The notes under the pieces were generated by a model. The model had not been told where the DNA came from, ran no database searches, and worked only from the letters and a program-made list of their open reading frames with translations. Below, one piece after another: positions 7,943-16,166 of a stretch of DNA of 64,000 nucleotides (the stretch's first letter is position 1; each line of letters begins with the position of its first letter). This DNA comes from Kordia aestuariivivens (lineage in GTDB: Bacteria > Bacteroidota > Bacteroidia > Flavobacteriales > Flavobacteriaceae): the NCBI RefSeq assembly GCF_014397005.1, contig NZ_JACGWS010000008.1:124001-188000 (forward strand). Reading direction: 5' to 3'. A program made the position numbers and the translations under genes.

Positions 7943-8464
7943 TTAACAGTTCATATTCGTCACTATAAGCTTTAATAAAAAAGTTTCTCGTTCAATAGAC
8001 ATGCCTTTTTTAGCACTTGTAGCCATGGTCTTTTCATTATGTTTGATGGCTTCATGAATATCCATCCAGAGGGCTTTCATACCATTCTTTTTTTCGTAAG
8101 ATTCCAAATTTGAGCTGCCCAACTCTGTGTTAATATCGCAGGTATAGCAATAAGAAATCATGTGTTGCACGTCATAATCGGGTTTGTGCCATGGTCTGTA
8201 CTCTTCATAAGCACCAAAAGGTTGAATGTTTCTAATAGCTGTGGCTCCGGTTTCTTCACTTAGCTCTCGTATCATGCCTTCTATTTTATCTTCGCCCAAA
8301 TCTAAACCTCCGCCGGGAAGACTATAATCTTCATATCGTTCCGTATAAAGGAGTAAAATGCTAGTGCCTTGAATTGCGATACTTCTAGTGGCAAGTCTTG
8401 TGAAAATAGATTTATTTTCCAAAGTTTTTACTTCAGGATGGTAATGAGTTTTTAAATTTTGCAT
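7943..8464 (-). CDS. NUDIX hydrolase
   Basis: 173 residues. A perfect Nudix box spans residues 52-74: G52-x5-E58-x7-R66-E67-L-S-E70-E71-T-G73-A, the metal-dependent diphosphatase signature. The protein reads SLPGGGLDLGEDKIEG through RELSEETGA; the substrate (sanitised nucleotides, sugar nucleotides or ADP-ribose derivatives) cannot be told. An almost identical copy of its last 17 codons lies at 2511-2567 as a remnant. The gene's 5' side carries GTTGTGAATCG, a boundary-like motif, and repeat copy 3 is upstream. Confidence 0.92.
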   Translation of the reverse strand: MQNLKTHYHPEVKTLENKSIFTRLATRSIAIQGTSILLLYTERYEDYSLPGGGLDLGEDKIEGMIRELSEETGATAIRNIQPFGAYEEYRPWHKPDYDVQHMISYCYTCDINTELGSSNLESYEKKNGMKALWMDIHEAIKHNEKTMATSAKKGMSIERETFLLKLIVTNMNC

Positions 8465-8837
8465 GTAGAAAGTCTAATCTTTAAAGCGATTCACAACGGT
8501 TTGTGTATGAATCGTAGCGTGCAAAAATACGTTAACTTTATAAGGTAAAATGTGAAAACAGCTATAAAAGTTTCTATTGTTTCTTCTAGAATAAAACAAA
8601 ATTTGACCTTTACATTGTGGTTTTCTGTAATTATTGATAACTTCATTAGAAACTAAAGGTAAAAGGAACGTCTTTACGAACGCTAGTGAAGCAATCTTGT
8701 GATCGTTTTTTATTAAACAGACTACCGCTAACGTGTCACTATCGTTCCTCGTAGTGACGCAAAAGGTTATTTTAAAGAATTCATAATAAAACCATCATTT
8801 TTAAGTATTTCATTGAATAATTCGCAATAAAAAGCCG
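8465..8837. other. Gap with cassette half-site and repeat
   Basis: Left part: CACAACGGTTTGTGTATG with GAATCGTAGCGTG (8492-8521), the same left arm as in the site at 16171 (GCAACGGTTTTGTATATG, AACGTAGCGTG). No matching right arm was found. Dispersed repeat copy 3 follows (8566-8700), then a hairpin of GTCACTA with TAGTGAC (about 8736-8759). No coding signal. Confidence 0.45.
8566..8700 (-). repeat. Dispersed upstream repeat, copy 3
   Basis: Shares with copies 1 and 2 AAAGTTTCTATTGTTTC, AATAAAACAAA, ACATTGTGGTTTTCTGTAAT, GAAACTAAAGGTAAAAGGAA and GAAGCAATCTTG. It lies about 100 bases 5' of the NUDIX start in the same orientation. Confidence 0.6.
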
Positions 8838-9128
8838 TTTGAAAGCTTCCCGCAGCAATGCAACAAGCTTCCCAACGCGTTTGAAACGTCCCTGCAGACT
8901 TGCGACAAGCTTTCCAACGTGTTTGAAACGTTCCTGCAGTCGTGCAACAGCTTTCCAACATGTTTGAAACGTTCCTGCAGTCGTGCAACAGCTTTCCAAC
9001 ATGTTTGAAACGTTCCTGCAGTCGTGCAACAAGCTTTCCAACGTGTTTGAAACGTTCCTGCAGTCATGCAACAGCTTTCCAACGTATTTGAAAGCGTCTC
9101 GCAGACGTGCGACAGGCTTTCCGACGTA
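8838..9128. repeat. Seven tandem 41/42-bp repeats
   Basis: Units start TTTGAAACGTTCCTGCAG and end GCTTTCCAACATG; starts are 8838, 8880, 8922, 8963, 9004, 9046 and 9087 (lengths 42, 42, 41, 41, 42, 41, 42). The length difference is one A (ACAGC versus ACAAGC). Units 3 and 4 are identical; the outer units are most diverged, with GAAAGC in place of GAAACG. Each carries PstI-like CTGCAG in most copies and the small palindrome AACGT/ACGTT across the junction. All minus frames stay open through it, giving overlapping Cys/Ser/Thr-rich pseudo-proteins, so coding is doubtful. Confidence 0.9.
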
Positions 9129-9185
9129 TTTTACTTGTTTAGGTGTATTTACATGATGCTTCCGTTTGATGATGGAAAGAAGTCG

Positions 9186-11003
9186 CTATTCAAAAATAAC
9201 CTCATCGATGTAGATGGTTTGTTGAAAGCCAAAACTCGTAGCGAAAACAACCAAACCAGAACGAATACAGCTTAAGTCTGAACGCTTCACATTGATGCTG
9301 TATTTTTTCCATTGATCCGTGAGTTTGATTTCTTTGGATTCTTTTGCCGTATCGGGGAAAGGTTTGTCTTTGTCGATCAACCCGAAACCTATTTTTGCTG
9401 TCACGCCATTTCTATCGGCTTTTGCCCAAAAGGAAAACTTTTTAGCACCTTCTATTTCGTAACCGCCTAAATTGTCGCCCCAATCATTTTTTGGATCTAC
9501 AAATGCAATTCCGTACCAGCCGCTTCTTTCTTTGTAATGTATTTTGATAGCATGTGTTCCCGTATATACTTCTTTTGTATTGCTTGCATCAACGGATAAC
9601 GCTTGGTAATTTCCCATATAGCCAGTTGGTGCATAAGGCAAGTCATTTCCATCTTTGTACACATAAAAAGGAAGCTTCGTTTTGGAAACTAGGTATTTTT
9701 TATTTTTAGCCGTTTCATCTTCCACCGTAATTCCTGTGGAAGCAATTCCGACATTGTTAAACGTGTCTTGTACATTTACATAGATTTTGACCGCACCGTG
9801 TTCTTTTGGAATTTGAATTTGAAAACCATCAGTTACATTACCTTTAAACTTCAATTCATTAATTTGATCTCTACGTTTGCGACTTCCGGCGCGTTGGTTG
9901 TAATAGAAACGAATGTCTAAGTCTTCATTTTCTTTATCAGATACTTCTAAAATTACAGGAATCCAAGTATCACTTTTTAGCGTTTCTTCTGATAGTTGAA
10001 ACGTTTTAATTTCGGGAATGTAATTTGTTGGTTTTTTCCCTGTATACGCTTCTCTGATTGCCCAATATTGCGGACGATACAAACTTCTATAATGTGTAAA
10101 TAGCCAAGGCGCCATAAAATCGTTTCCATTTGAATAATGAAAGATATATACACCTAAACAATTCGGTTTGCTTTTGATCCAATCGTGATAGCCTTTTGCA
10201 ATGGCATTGTATTTTTCTTGATCAGAAGGTTCTATTTTGACATCGTTTTTTTTAGCTTCAATGTCCCATTCGCCCGTAACGCCATATTCGGTAATGATAT
10301 ACGGTTTATCAATATTCCTTTTTTTCAATTCGGCAGCAAGATAGTTCGCGCCAGCGCCATAACTATTTAAACCATAGATATCAATGGAAGGCACATATTT
10401 CTGCCACCAATCGAGTCCAAACGTCCACGCTTCTACGGAAGTAATCGGATGCGTTGCGTCTATCTTTTTGATGTCACTACAAATCCGTTCAAGGAGTTTG
10501 GAATACGCTTCTTTTTCGGCATCCGTCGCCATGTTGAGGTAGACTTCATTCCCAATTCCCCAAGTCAACACCGCAGGATGCTCTTTGTATGTTGAAACGA
10601 CTTCCATGGCATTCTTGTACATAACTTCCATACCTTCGGTATCTTTCAGATAGTTGAAACTGTCATCATCTTCCATGCCTGGTCGTCCGTGTCGCATCCA
10701 AATGCCCATCATTATTTTGATGTTGTATTTTTCAGCAGTATCTAAGAGTTTTGCAGTGTTTTTTCCTGTTGCCCACAACCGAATGGTATTCACGCCAAGT
10801 GATTGTAAATCTTTAAAATAGACATCATAGTTTTCCACATCATCTGTGTGCCCAAACGTAACGCCTTTTACGTCAAACGGTTTTCCATCGACGTGTAGAT
10901 TCCAGATGGAATCATTTTTAACGATTGTCGTTTGTGCGCTTACATAACAACTCAGAAAACAAATTAGAAGTGTTATGGTTGTTGTGATTTTTTTTGTTTT
11001 CAT
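9186..11003 (-). CDS. Secreted glycoside hydrolase (GH2/GH5-like TIM barrel)
   Basis: 605 residues. Signal peptide 1-23 (MKTKKITTTITLLICFLSCY..SAQ). A (beta/alpha)8 domain spans about 28-320: GVNTIRLWATG, then WGIGNE with probable acid/base Glu153, and YIITEYG with probable nucleophile Glu239, the layout of clan GH-A. A beta-sandwich follows, and a C-terminal carbohydrate-binding-like jelly roll (FSFWAKADRNG ... YIDEVIFE, about 440-605). Laminarin or another beta-glucan is a plausible marine substrate but unproven. It stands alone without SusC/SusD partners, upstream of the tandem repeat. Confidence 0.82.
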   Translation of the reverse strand: MKTKKITTTITLLICFLSCYVSAQTTIVKNDSIWNLHVDGKPFDVKGVTFGHTDDVENYDVYFKDLQSLGVNTIRLWATGKNTAKLLDTAEKYNIKIMMGIWMRHGRPGMEDDDSFNYLKDTEGMEVMYKNAMEVVSTYKEHPAVLTWGIGNEVYLNMATDAEKEAYSKLLERICSDIKKIDATHPITSVEAWTFGLDWWQKYVPSIDIYGLNSYGAGANYLAAELKKRNIDKPYIITEYGVTGEWDIEAKKNDVKIEPSDQEKYNAIAKGYHDWIKSKPNCLGVYIFHYSNGNDFMAPWLFTHYRSLYRPQYWAIREAYTGKKPTNYIPEIKTFQLSEETLKSDTWIPVILEVSDKENEDLDIRFYYNQRAGSRKRRDQINELKFKGNVTDGFQIQIPKEHGAVKIYVNVQDTFNNVGIASTGITVEDETAKNKKYLVSKTKLPFYVYKDGNDLPYAPTGYMGNYQALSVDASNTKEVYTGTHAIKIHYKERSGWYGIAFVDPKNDWGDNLGGYEIEGAKKFSFWAKADRNGVTAKIGFGLIDKDKPFPDTAKESKEIKLTDQWKKYSINVKRSDLSCIRSGLVVFATSFGFQQTIYIDEVIFE

Positions 11004-11015
11004 GTGTAAAATGTT

Positions 11016-11750
11016 CTACATTTTTCCAGTTAGTTTCATATACATAGTTCCAAGTATTGAAAACAGTACTAGCAATATCCACCACATTCCTTTCTTGGTT
11101 TTTTTATCTATATGTTTACTTTTGAGAACTTTTAAAAAAGCATATACTAGAAATAATGTTAGTGCTGTACCTGCTATTCCTACAACTACTTTATTTGTTG
11201 CTAAATAGACAGAAGCCATTAAGCCTAACATTAAAAGCCCAAGCAGTATGTATTTATATTTTATAATGAATGATCTTTCGTCAGCATCGCTGATAGGTTG
11301 GATTTGAGTTAATATTTGTTCAAGTCTTTCGGGATTATTTATTTGTAATGGAACGTCTATAACGTCTTCAGTAGAACTTCCAACAATCATAAATATTCCT
11401 TTGGAACTTTTAACAATAGATTTTATTTCATGAAGAGGAATCGAAACGGTTTGTGTAGCATGTCGTTCTCTAATAATTTCAGATGAGGTTATGGTAAGCT
11501 TGTAACTTTCAAATAAGATTCGCTGTCTTTTTATACCTTTAAATACCCCGAAAGTTATTGCTCCAATAATTAGCGTAATTAAAAACAGAAGTGCATATAT
11601 GTATGTATCACTTGATTCTTTATTCGAATTGAATTCACTAATTGCTACTCCTACTATTGCTGATAAAATTGCAAGTGGAATGGTTTTAATGATGATGCCT
11701 TTTTTGATTTCATTAAACCCATTTTCTCTTATTTGAAACTCTTCGTTCAT
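11016..11750 (-). CDS. Membrane protein with PH-like domain, hypothetical
   Basis: 244 residues from ATG 11750 (MNEEFQIRENGFNEIKK), preceded by ACAAAGAAA; a longer frame from 11783 would overlap the upstream GNAT gene by 17 bases and is unlikely. Two N-terminal membrane segments (about 22-40 and 52-72), a cytosolic PH-like beta domain (YKLTITSSEIIRERHATQTVSIPLHEIKSI), then three C-terminal segments from about 160. Function unknown. It is tightly spaced with the acetyltransferase gene (16 bases) and 12 bases from the glycosidase start, so the three are likely co-transcribed. Confidence 0.75.
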   Translation of the reverse strand: MNEEFQIRENGFNEIKKGIIIKTIPLAILSAIVGVAISEFNSNKESSDTYIYALLFLITLIIGAITFGVFKGIKRQRILFESYKLTITSSEIIRERHATQTVSIPLHEIKSIVKSSKGIFMIVGSSTEDVIDVPLQINNPERLEQILTQIQPISDADERSFIIKYKYILLGLLMLGLMASVYLATNKVVVGIAGTALTLFLVYAFLKVLKSKHIDKKTKKGMWWILLVLFSILGTMYMKLTGKM

Positions 11751-11766
11751 TTTCTTTGTAATTATA

Positions 11767-12321
11767 TTATTTAGCAAAAACATCCGATTTCAGTTTGCTG
11801 TATACTTCTAAGTCGTGATATAAATCATCTTTAATCCATTCGCCTTGTCGTTCTATACCTTCAAAAGTACAGCCGAGTCGTTTCGGAATTCCGATACTTG
11901 GTTCATTGCCAATAGCACATTTTATTTCGATTCTGTTTAGATGAAGTTCGTTGAATATGAAATCGCACAATTTTGCTACAGATTTTGTGATGATGCCTTG
12001 TCCTTGAGATTTTTCAGAAAGCCAATACCCAATTTCAGTTTTCTTATTGAGCGTGTCCGTATTTTTAAGCCCAATCAGACCCACAAATTCATCGTGTTTT
12101 CTAATGGTGAATACGAATTCAAGTTTCTCTTTTGGGGTATTTAAAACCGAATTGATAAAGTTTTCGGTGTCCGCGAGTTCTTTGGTCAATGCTACAAATG
12201 GCAACCATTTTCCTAAGTATATTCGTTGACTATCAATCGTATTGAAAATAGCAAGCGCGTCTGATTGTGCTAGGCTTTTCAATTCAATAGTATCGTCTAT
12301 TTTTAAGATCATTACGAGCAT
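11767..12321 (-). CDS. GNAT N-acetyltransferase (RimJ/RimL-like)
   Basis: 184 residues; ATG at 12312 is an equally possible start, removing three residues. GNAT features: IGYWLSEKSQGQGIITKSV (the acetyl-CoA pyrophosphate loop Q-x-x-G-x-G/A variant) and LHLNRIEIKCAIGNEPSIGIPKRLGCTFEGIERQGEWI, the usual motif B of the ribosomal-protein-serine acetyltransferase group. Acts on protein N-termini or small amines; target unknown. Directly upstream of the membrane protein gene. Confidence 0.88.
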   Translation of the reverse strand: MLVMILKIDDTIELKSLAQSDALAIFNTIDSQRIYLGKWLPFVALTKELADTENFINSVLNTPKEKLEFVFTIRKHDEFVGLIGLKNTDTLNKKTEIGYWLSEKSQGQGIITKSVAKLCDFIFNELHLNRIEIKCAIGNEPSIGIPKRLGCTFEGIERQGEWIKDDLYHDLEVYSKLKSDVFAK

Positions 12322-12408
12322 TTAATATTGCTTGCAACTAATTTAGGAATTTCAAATCGAATAAGGGAGAAGTTAAGTTGAATTTACATAGCGTAGCGCA
12401 TAGTTTTC

Positions 12409-13899
12409 TTAGAAATTTAGTTTTTCAAGATATTCGCTTGTGATTTTCGAGACTTCTTGGGAATGTCTTCCATACCAAATAAAATGAGTCGCATCTTTTA
12501 TGGTATGTAGTTCAATGTCATTGCCTAACGATTTCATTTCAGTATAAAATTTTTCAGCAGAACTATACGTACACCTTCGATCGTTTTCTCCGTGAATTAA
12601 GAGCATTTTCGTTGTGCTTTTCGAGATCAAACTATTTGGAGATATTTCTTTTACAAGGTCTTTGTTCTCTAAGCCTTCTACAATCCATTTTGTGTTAGCG
12701 ACTGTTAAATCATAAACAGCTGAGTTTACAATTACAATAGTTGGCACAGCACTTATCGTACGATCATCCGTTTTTTCATTCCAATTTTCAACCAAGCTTG
12801 TTGCAATGGCCAAATGTCCTCCTGCGGAATTACCTGTCGCTACAATTTTGTTTGAATCTATTTTTAATCGTTCAGCATTTTTTCGCAACCATCGAATGGC
12901 AGATTTCGCATCTTTTACAGCTTGAAAAGGAGAGTTGCCTTGTTTTGCTTTTATTCTGTATTCCACAACAGCAATTACCCAACCTTGTTTTGCATAAGCT
13001 GCGGCAGTTTCAAAAAACCAATCAGGTTTTCCTCCAGACCAACTTCCTCCATGAAATTGAACAATTGTAGGTCTATCACCTTTGAAGACAATTGTATCAG
13101 GTAAAAAAAGATGCATTTCCAATTCAAAAGTTTTTACTTTTTTATAGATTTCAATGTTGTGAGATGCTCTTCCTTTTTTATGTGAATTGTAGATGTCACG
13201 AACCTTGGTTGTGTATTCAGGTGTTTCACAAGAGGCAATAAATCGTTCGTACAAATGGGTTATATTTCTAATTCCCATCGTATATATGTGATTGTATAGA
13301 TATTCTTGTGTCCAAAAATCGATTACTTTTTTATTTTTGAAGAGTGCATCAATGGTAATCAAATCACCAGTTAATTGTTGAGTTGCGAATTTTTCATGAT
13401 CAAGTGTTTCAATTTCTTTTCTTGATTCAATACGAATATAAGATTCAATAAAACGTCTAAAACTCTTATTTGAAAGTAAATTTGCATCATTAGATTTTTG
13501 GAGAAACCTGTTTATTTTTGCTTGATTCTTTTTTGATAAGACTACGATTTCTCCTGTAAACTTTTTGTGCTGTTCAGGATACTCAAGAGTTTTTTGATGA
13601 AAAATAGAATTTACTGTTAGAAATTCATCTTTAAATATACCTTCATCAAGCTTGCCTTTGTATCGATTTAATAGTGTGGTATACATTCTTTTTAAAGAAT
13701 CTGTTTTTTTAGTAAATTCAGTCACATTTAAAGAATTGAGCGCAACATAATTCGTGTTTAGATATTTTTTAATGACTGTGTTTATTGGTGTCATTTCTTG
13801 TATGTAATCACTTTTTATCGTTTCTGAATTTCGATTTTCTTGTGATTTACAACTTATAGAATTGACTAAAAGTAATACGAGCAAGTATTTTATTTTCAT
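12409..13899 (-). CDS. Lipoprotein alpha/beta hydrolase with N-terminal helical domain
   Basis: 496 residues. Lipobox LLVNSISC with Cys17 predicts an outer-membrane or periplasmic lipoprotein. Residues about 30-245 are a Lys/Asn-rich helical region I do not recognise. Residues 255-495 are an esterase/lipase of the BD-FAE / HSL type: oxyanion motif H283-G-G, nucleophile elbow G-N-S358-A-G-G, acid D440 in HGENDRRC and base H472 in DATHFIWYG. The N-terminal half is longer than in usual members, an apparent fusion. Substrate unknown; carbohydrate acyl esters or xenobiotic esters are typical. Confidence 0.82.
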   Translation of the reverse strand: MKIKYLLVLLLVNSISCKSQENRNSETIKSDYIQEMTPINTVIKKYLNTNYVALNSLNVTEFTKKTDSLKRMYTTLLNRYKGKLDEGIFKDEFLTVNSIFHQKTLEYPEQHKKFTGEIVVLSKKNQAKINRFLQKSNDANLLSNKSFRRFIESYIRIESRKEIETLDHEKFATQQLTGDLITIDALFKNKKVIDFWTQEYLYNHIYTMGIRNITHLYERFIASCETPEYTTKVRDIYNSHKKGRASHNIEIYKKVKTFELEMHLFLPDTIVFKGDRPTIVQFHGGSWSGGKPDWFFETAAAYAKQGWVIAVVEYRIKAKQGNSPFQAVKDAKSAIRWLRKNAERLKIDSNKIVATGNSAGGHLAIATSLVENWNEKTDDRTISAVPTIVIVNSAVYDLTVANTKWIVEGLENKDLVKEISPNSLISKSTTKMLLIHGENDRRCTYSSAEKFYTEMKSLGNDIELHTIKDATHFIWYGRHSQEVSKITSEYLEKLNF

Positions 13900-13935
13900 T
13901 AGTAAGGATTAACTTTTTTAGGATAAACAGAAGCT

Positions 13936-14628
13936 TTAATATTCGCGAAATACATCATTCACGATGAACCATTTGCCTTTTGTAAGACGCCATTCTGTGA
14001 TTCCAACTTGCTTTCGAGTTTTACCTTTGAATTCATGGATGTTCTCATATTTTTCGACAGCAATTGAATCAGCAACACTTACAGACACAATGTTGTATTC
14101 TAATAATTTATAGTTCTTATTGATCGCAGATTGCAACATTTTACGAATTTCAATTTTGCCACAGATCGATTGTAAAACACAAGCATCTTCTTTGTATAGC
14201 GTTAATACAGAGTCTACTTGATTTGTATTCATCCACTTTTTTATGTTGGCTTGCGACTCTTTAATAATTGTCTTTACTTGTGCAGCAGATTGCACTTCGC
14301 TTTTTGAATCGAATGCCAAATAACCTAAGGCAATTATACAAGTTACGAGTGCTATAATCAATGCCTTCTTTGTGATGTTTGTTTTTAAGTTAGATCTATC
14401 AGTTACATTTTCATCTTCCTCTGAATCTTTATCAAGCGAAGTATATCCTTCATAGTCCAAATTTTTAAAAATCAATTTAACAGAATAACTTCTTGGTGTT
14501 ACTTCCGCTGATTCTATTCGTTGAATCGTCCGCAGGCTCAAATTGCACTTTTCGGCAAGTTCACTTTGGGTTAGCCCTTTTGCGAGCCTTAATTCTGAAA
14601 TTTTTTTACCTAAGTCGGGTTGTTTCAT
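13936..14628 (-). CDS. HTH regulator with TM and NTF2-like C-terminal domain
   Basis: 230 residues. Residues 6-60 are an XRE/Cro HTH (ISELRLAKGLTQSELAEKCNLSLRTIQRIES). A transmembrane segment follows at about 88-106 (ALIIALVTCIIALGYLAF). The rest (KKWMNTNQVDSVLTLYKEDACVL ... GITEWRLTKGKWFIVNDVF) has the SnoaL/DUF4440 cone-fold pattern, located outside the membrane. A membrane-tethered one-component regulator sensing a periplasmic ligand is the natural inference; its target may be the adjacent hydrolase gene 36 bases downstream. Confidence 0.78.
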   Translation of the reverse strand: MKQPDLGKKISELRLAKGLTQSELAEKCNLSLRTIQRIESAEVTPRSYSVKLIFKNLDYEGYTSLDKDSEEDENVTDRSNLKTNITKKALIIALVTCIIALGYLAFDSKSEVQSAAQVKTIIKESQANIKKWMNTNQVDSVLTLYKEDACVLQSICGKIEIRKMLQSAINKNYKLLEYNIVSVSVADSIAVEKYENIHEFKGKTRKQVGITEWRLTKGKWFIVNDVFREY

Positions 14629-14853
14629 TTCTTATTCTAATTCGGGACAAGATTATAGGTTTTGTACACTGTATTCAAATTTCCGCAATGTATTTGATGC
14701 GTCATTCTTACGACATTCTCCTAAGATAGTGACTTTCCAAGCTTGTTATCGTGTTTTGTATTTCTAATGTTGATTATGTGTATTAGGGATTATTGCCGTG
14801 CTAAATATGCTTGTTTTTTATGAGAAAACAATGTAGTTTAATTTTATTGGATT
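14629..14853. other. Intergenic gap, no clear feature
   Basis: 225 A+T-rich bases between the HTH regulator and the zinc-ribbon membrane protein. I see no cassette site, repeat or terminator I can defend. Confidence 0.3.
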
Positions 14854-15282
14854 CTAAAGAATGTTATATTCCTTGTCTAATTGCTTTTTATATTGAATAG
14901 ATCGCATTAAAAAAGGGATGAAGATGAGTAATCCAAAAAGTCCCCAATATGAAATGCCACCAAAGAGTAAACCTGAAAGAGATTGTATTAGCGAAATTGC
15001 TGTAAAAATGATGCCTATTAGCACATTTATTCTTGCGTTTTTTTGTTTCTTTAAAGCTTTCTGTTTTAATTTTAAAGCATACGCCGAAGTTTTACCATTC
15101 CAATAACATTTACTGCATCTTTCGTTTTCAAACTTGTGAAAACATCTTTTGTGATTATATATCAGATGCGCACATTCTGGACATATATTTTTCATTTTAG
15201 ATGTATGCACGAAAAATTCACTTGCGCATGTATTACAAACATTAACTTCTTCAGTCTGTGCTGTTGGTGTCAATTCTTCCAT
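14854..15282 (-). CDS. Zinc-ribbon small membrane protein
   Basis: 142 residues from ATG 15282; a TTG at 15288 would add two residues. The N-terminal half holds paired knuckles CNTC (about 16-19), CPEC (35-38) and CFHKFENERCSKC, likely two zinc-binding sites. A Lys-rich stretch (KLKQKALKKQKNARIN) precedes two hydrophobic segments (VLIGIIFTAISLIQSLSGLLF and YWGLFGLLIFIPFLM). Function unknown. The start follows the stop of the next upstream membrane protein by 10 bases, so the two form an operon. Confidence 0.7.
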   Translation of the reverse strand: MEELTPTAQTEEVNVCNTCASEFFVHTSKMKNICPECAHLIYNHKRCFHKFENERCSKCYWNGKTSAYALKLKQKALKKQKNARINVLIGIIFTAISLIQSLSGLLFGGISYWGLFGLLIFIPFLMRSIQYKKQLDKEYNIL

Positions 15283-15292
15283 TAACAAGTAT

Positions 15293-15736
15293 TTATTCTT
15301 TTATTCTACTTTTCAAGTAATATAAGTACAAGAAAAGTCCAGCCAAAGTAAAAACTAAAAATCTGATGATAAGAAAAATAGCTTCTGCTGTATTTCCTCT
15401 ATATTCAATAACGGCTTCTATATCAATCCACAATACGCAAGCAATTATAATACTGATTCCAATTTTGCCAAATAATAAATTTAGACTTTGACTTGTAGTG
15501 AATGCTGTATTTTCTCTTCGAGTCAAATACGTTTTTCTAAAAAAGGTCATTTCTAGTAGTATTCCCAAAACCCACGAAATTGAAGTGACAATCAGAAATA
15601 TGGTAAGTCCTTCGCCCATTGGAATACGTATAAATGTAGTGAGTACAAAGAATAAAATCAATCCAGGAACGAAGTTGACCATGAATTTATCTAGTATAAT
15701 TTCGTTAAAAAATGCTTTAATAGTGCTGTTGTTCAT
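15293..15736 (-). CDS. Small multi-pass membrane protein, hypothetical
   Basis: 147 residues with four hydrophobic segments (about 22-36, 44-62, 90-106, 122-140) and a conserved-looking charged loop (FFRKTYLTRRENTAF). No known motif; family not recognised. It pairs with the zinc-ribbon protein 10 bases downstream. Confidence 0.68.
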   Translation of the reverse strand: MNNSTIKAFFNEIILDKFMVNFVPGLILFFVLTTFIRIPMGEGLTIFLIVTSISWVLGILLEMTFFRKTYLTRRENTAFTTSQSLNLLFGKIGISIIIACVLWIDIEAVIEYRGNTAEAIFLIIRFLVFTLAGLFLYLYYLKSRIKE

Positions 15737-15870
15737 TTGAATATGTTTTTAAGATTATTAATATTACGGCTATTATATTCATCTTTTAAAAGTAAGAAAT
15801 TACGATTGGTTTATTGTGATTAAATAAAACTAAAGGAGGTTTTCGCAATTCATTGTCATGTTTATTTTCT

Positions 15871-16137
15871 TCAGCAAGTATCGTTTTTGGGTTTTTCAAA
15901 CCTTGTTTTATAGTTGTTTATATAATTTTCATAATCTGTGATTTTTTTACCACCTGAAATACGAATTAATTCTTTTGAATGAATCTCTGCCATTATTTTA
16001 TAATCCAATGAATCAAAAGCTAGATAAAATTTCGCCCAGATTTTATTGATCTCTTTTAGGTTCTCTAGAGATTGAGAATTGCCTTGATTTGTGAAAACGA
16101 TCAAGAATAATCTAAAGAAGATAAACTTGTTAAACAT
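15871..16137 (-). CDS. Truncated secreted NTF2-like protein
   Basis: 88 residues. A short signal peptide (MFNKFIFFRLFLIVFTNQGNS) precedes SLENLKEINKIWAKFYLAFDSLDYKIMAEIHSKELIRISGGKKI, the first helices and strand of a DUF4440/SnoaL cone fold. Such domains need about 120-140 residues, but the frame stops after KPKNDTC, so the last strands are missing. A run of A near 15889 suggests a frameshift, but the alternative frame (ILAEENKHDNELRK...) does not restore an obvious NTF2 end. Probably a broken gene. Its 5' edge is the boundary motif GTTGCACAC; no matching 3' boundary was found. Confidence 0.5.
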   Translation of the reverse strand: MFNKFIFFRLFLIVFTNQGNSQSLENLKEINKIWAKFYLAFDSLDYKIMAEIHSKELIRISGGKKITDYENYINNYKTRFEKPKNDTC

Positions 16138-16166
16138 AGCTGCTATTATATTTTTTCTTTTGTGTT

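Noticed and set aside
8767-9082. Three overlapping Cys-rich minus-strand frames of 70-100 codons
   Set aside because: They lie wholly on the 41/42-bp tandem repeat, show the repeat in several frames at once, and lack any start or family support.
8838-9128. Possible CRISPR array
   Set aside because: Units are directly adjacent with no unique spacers, and no cas genes are present.
11751-11783. Longer N-terminus for the PH-like membrane protein
   Set aside because: It would overlap the GNAT gene, and the downstream ATG has a better upstream context.
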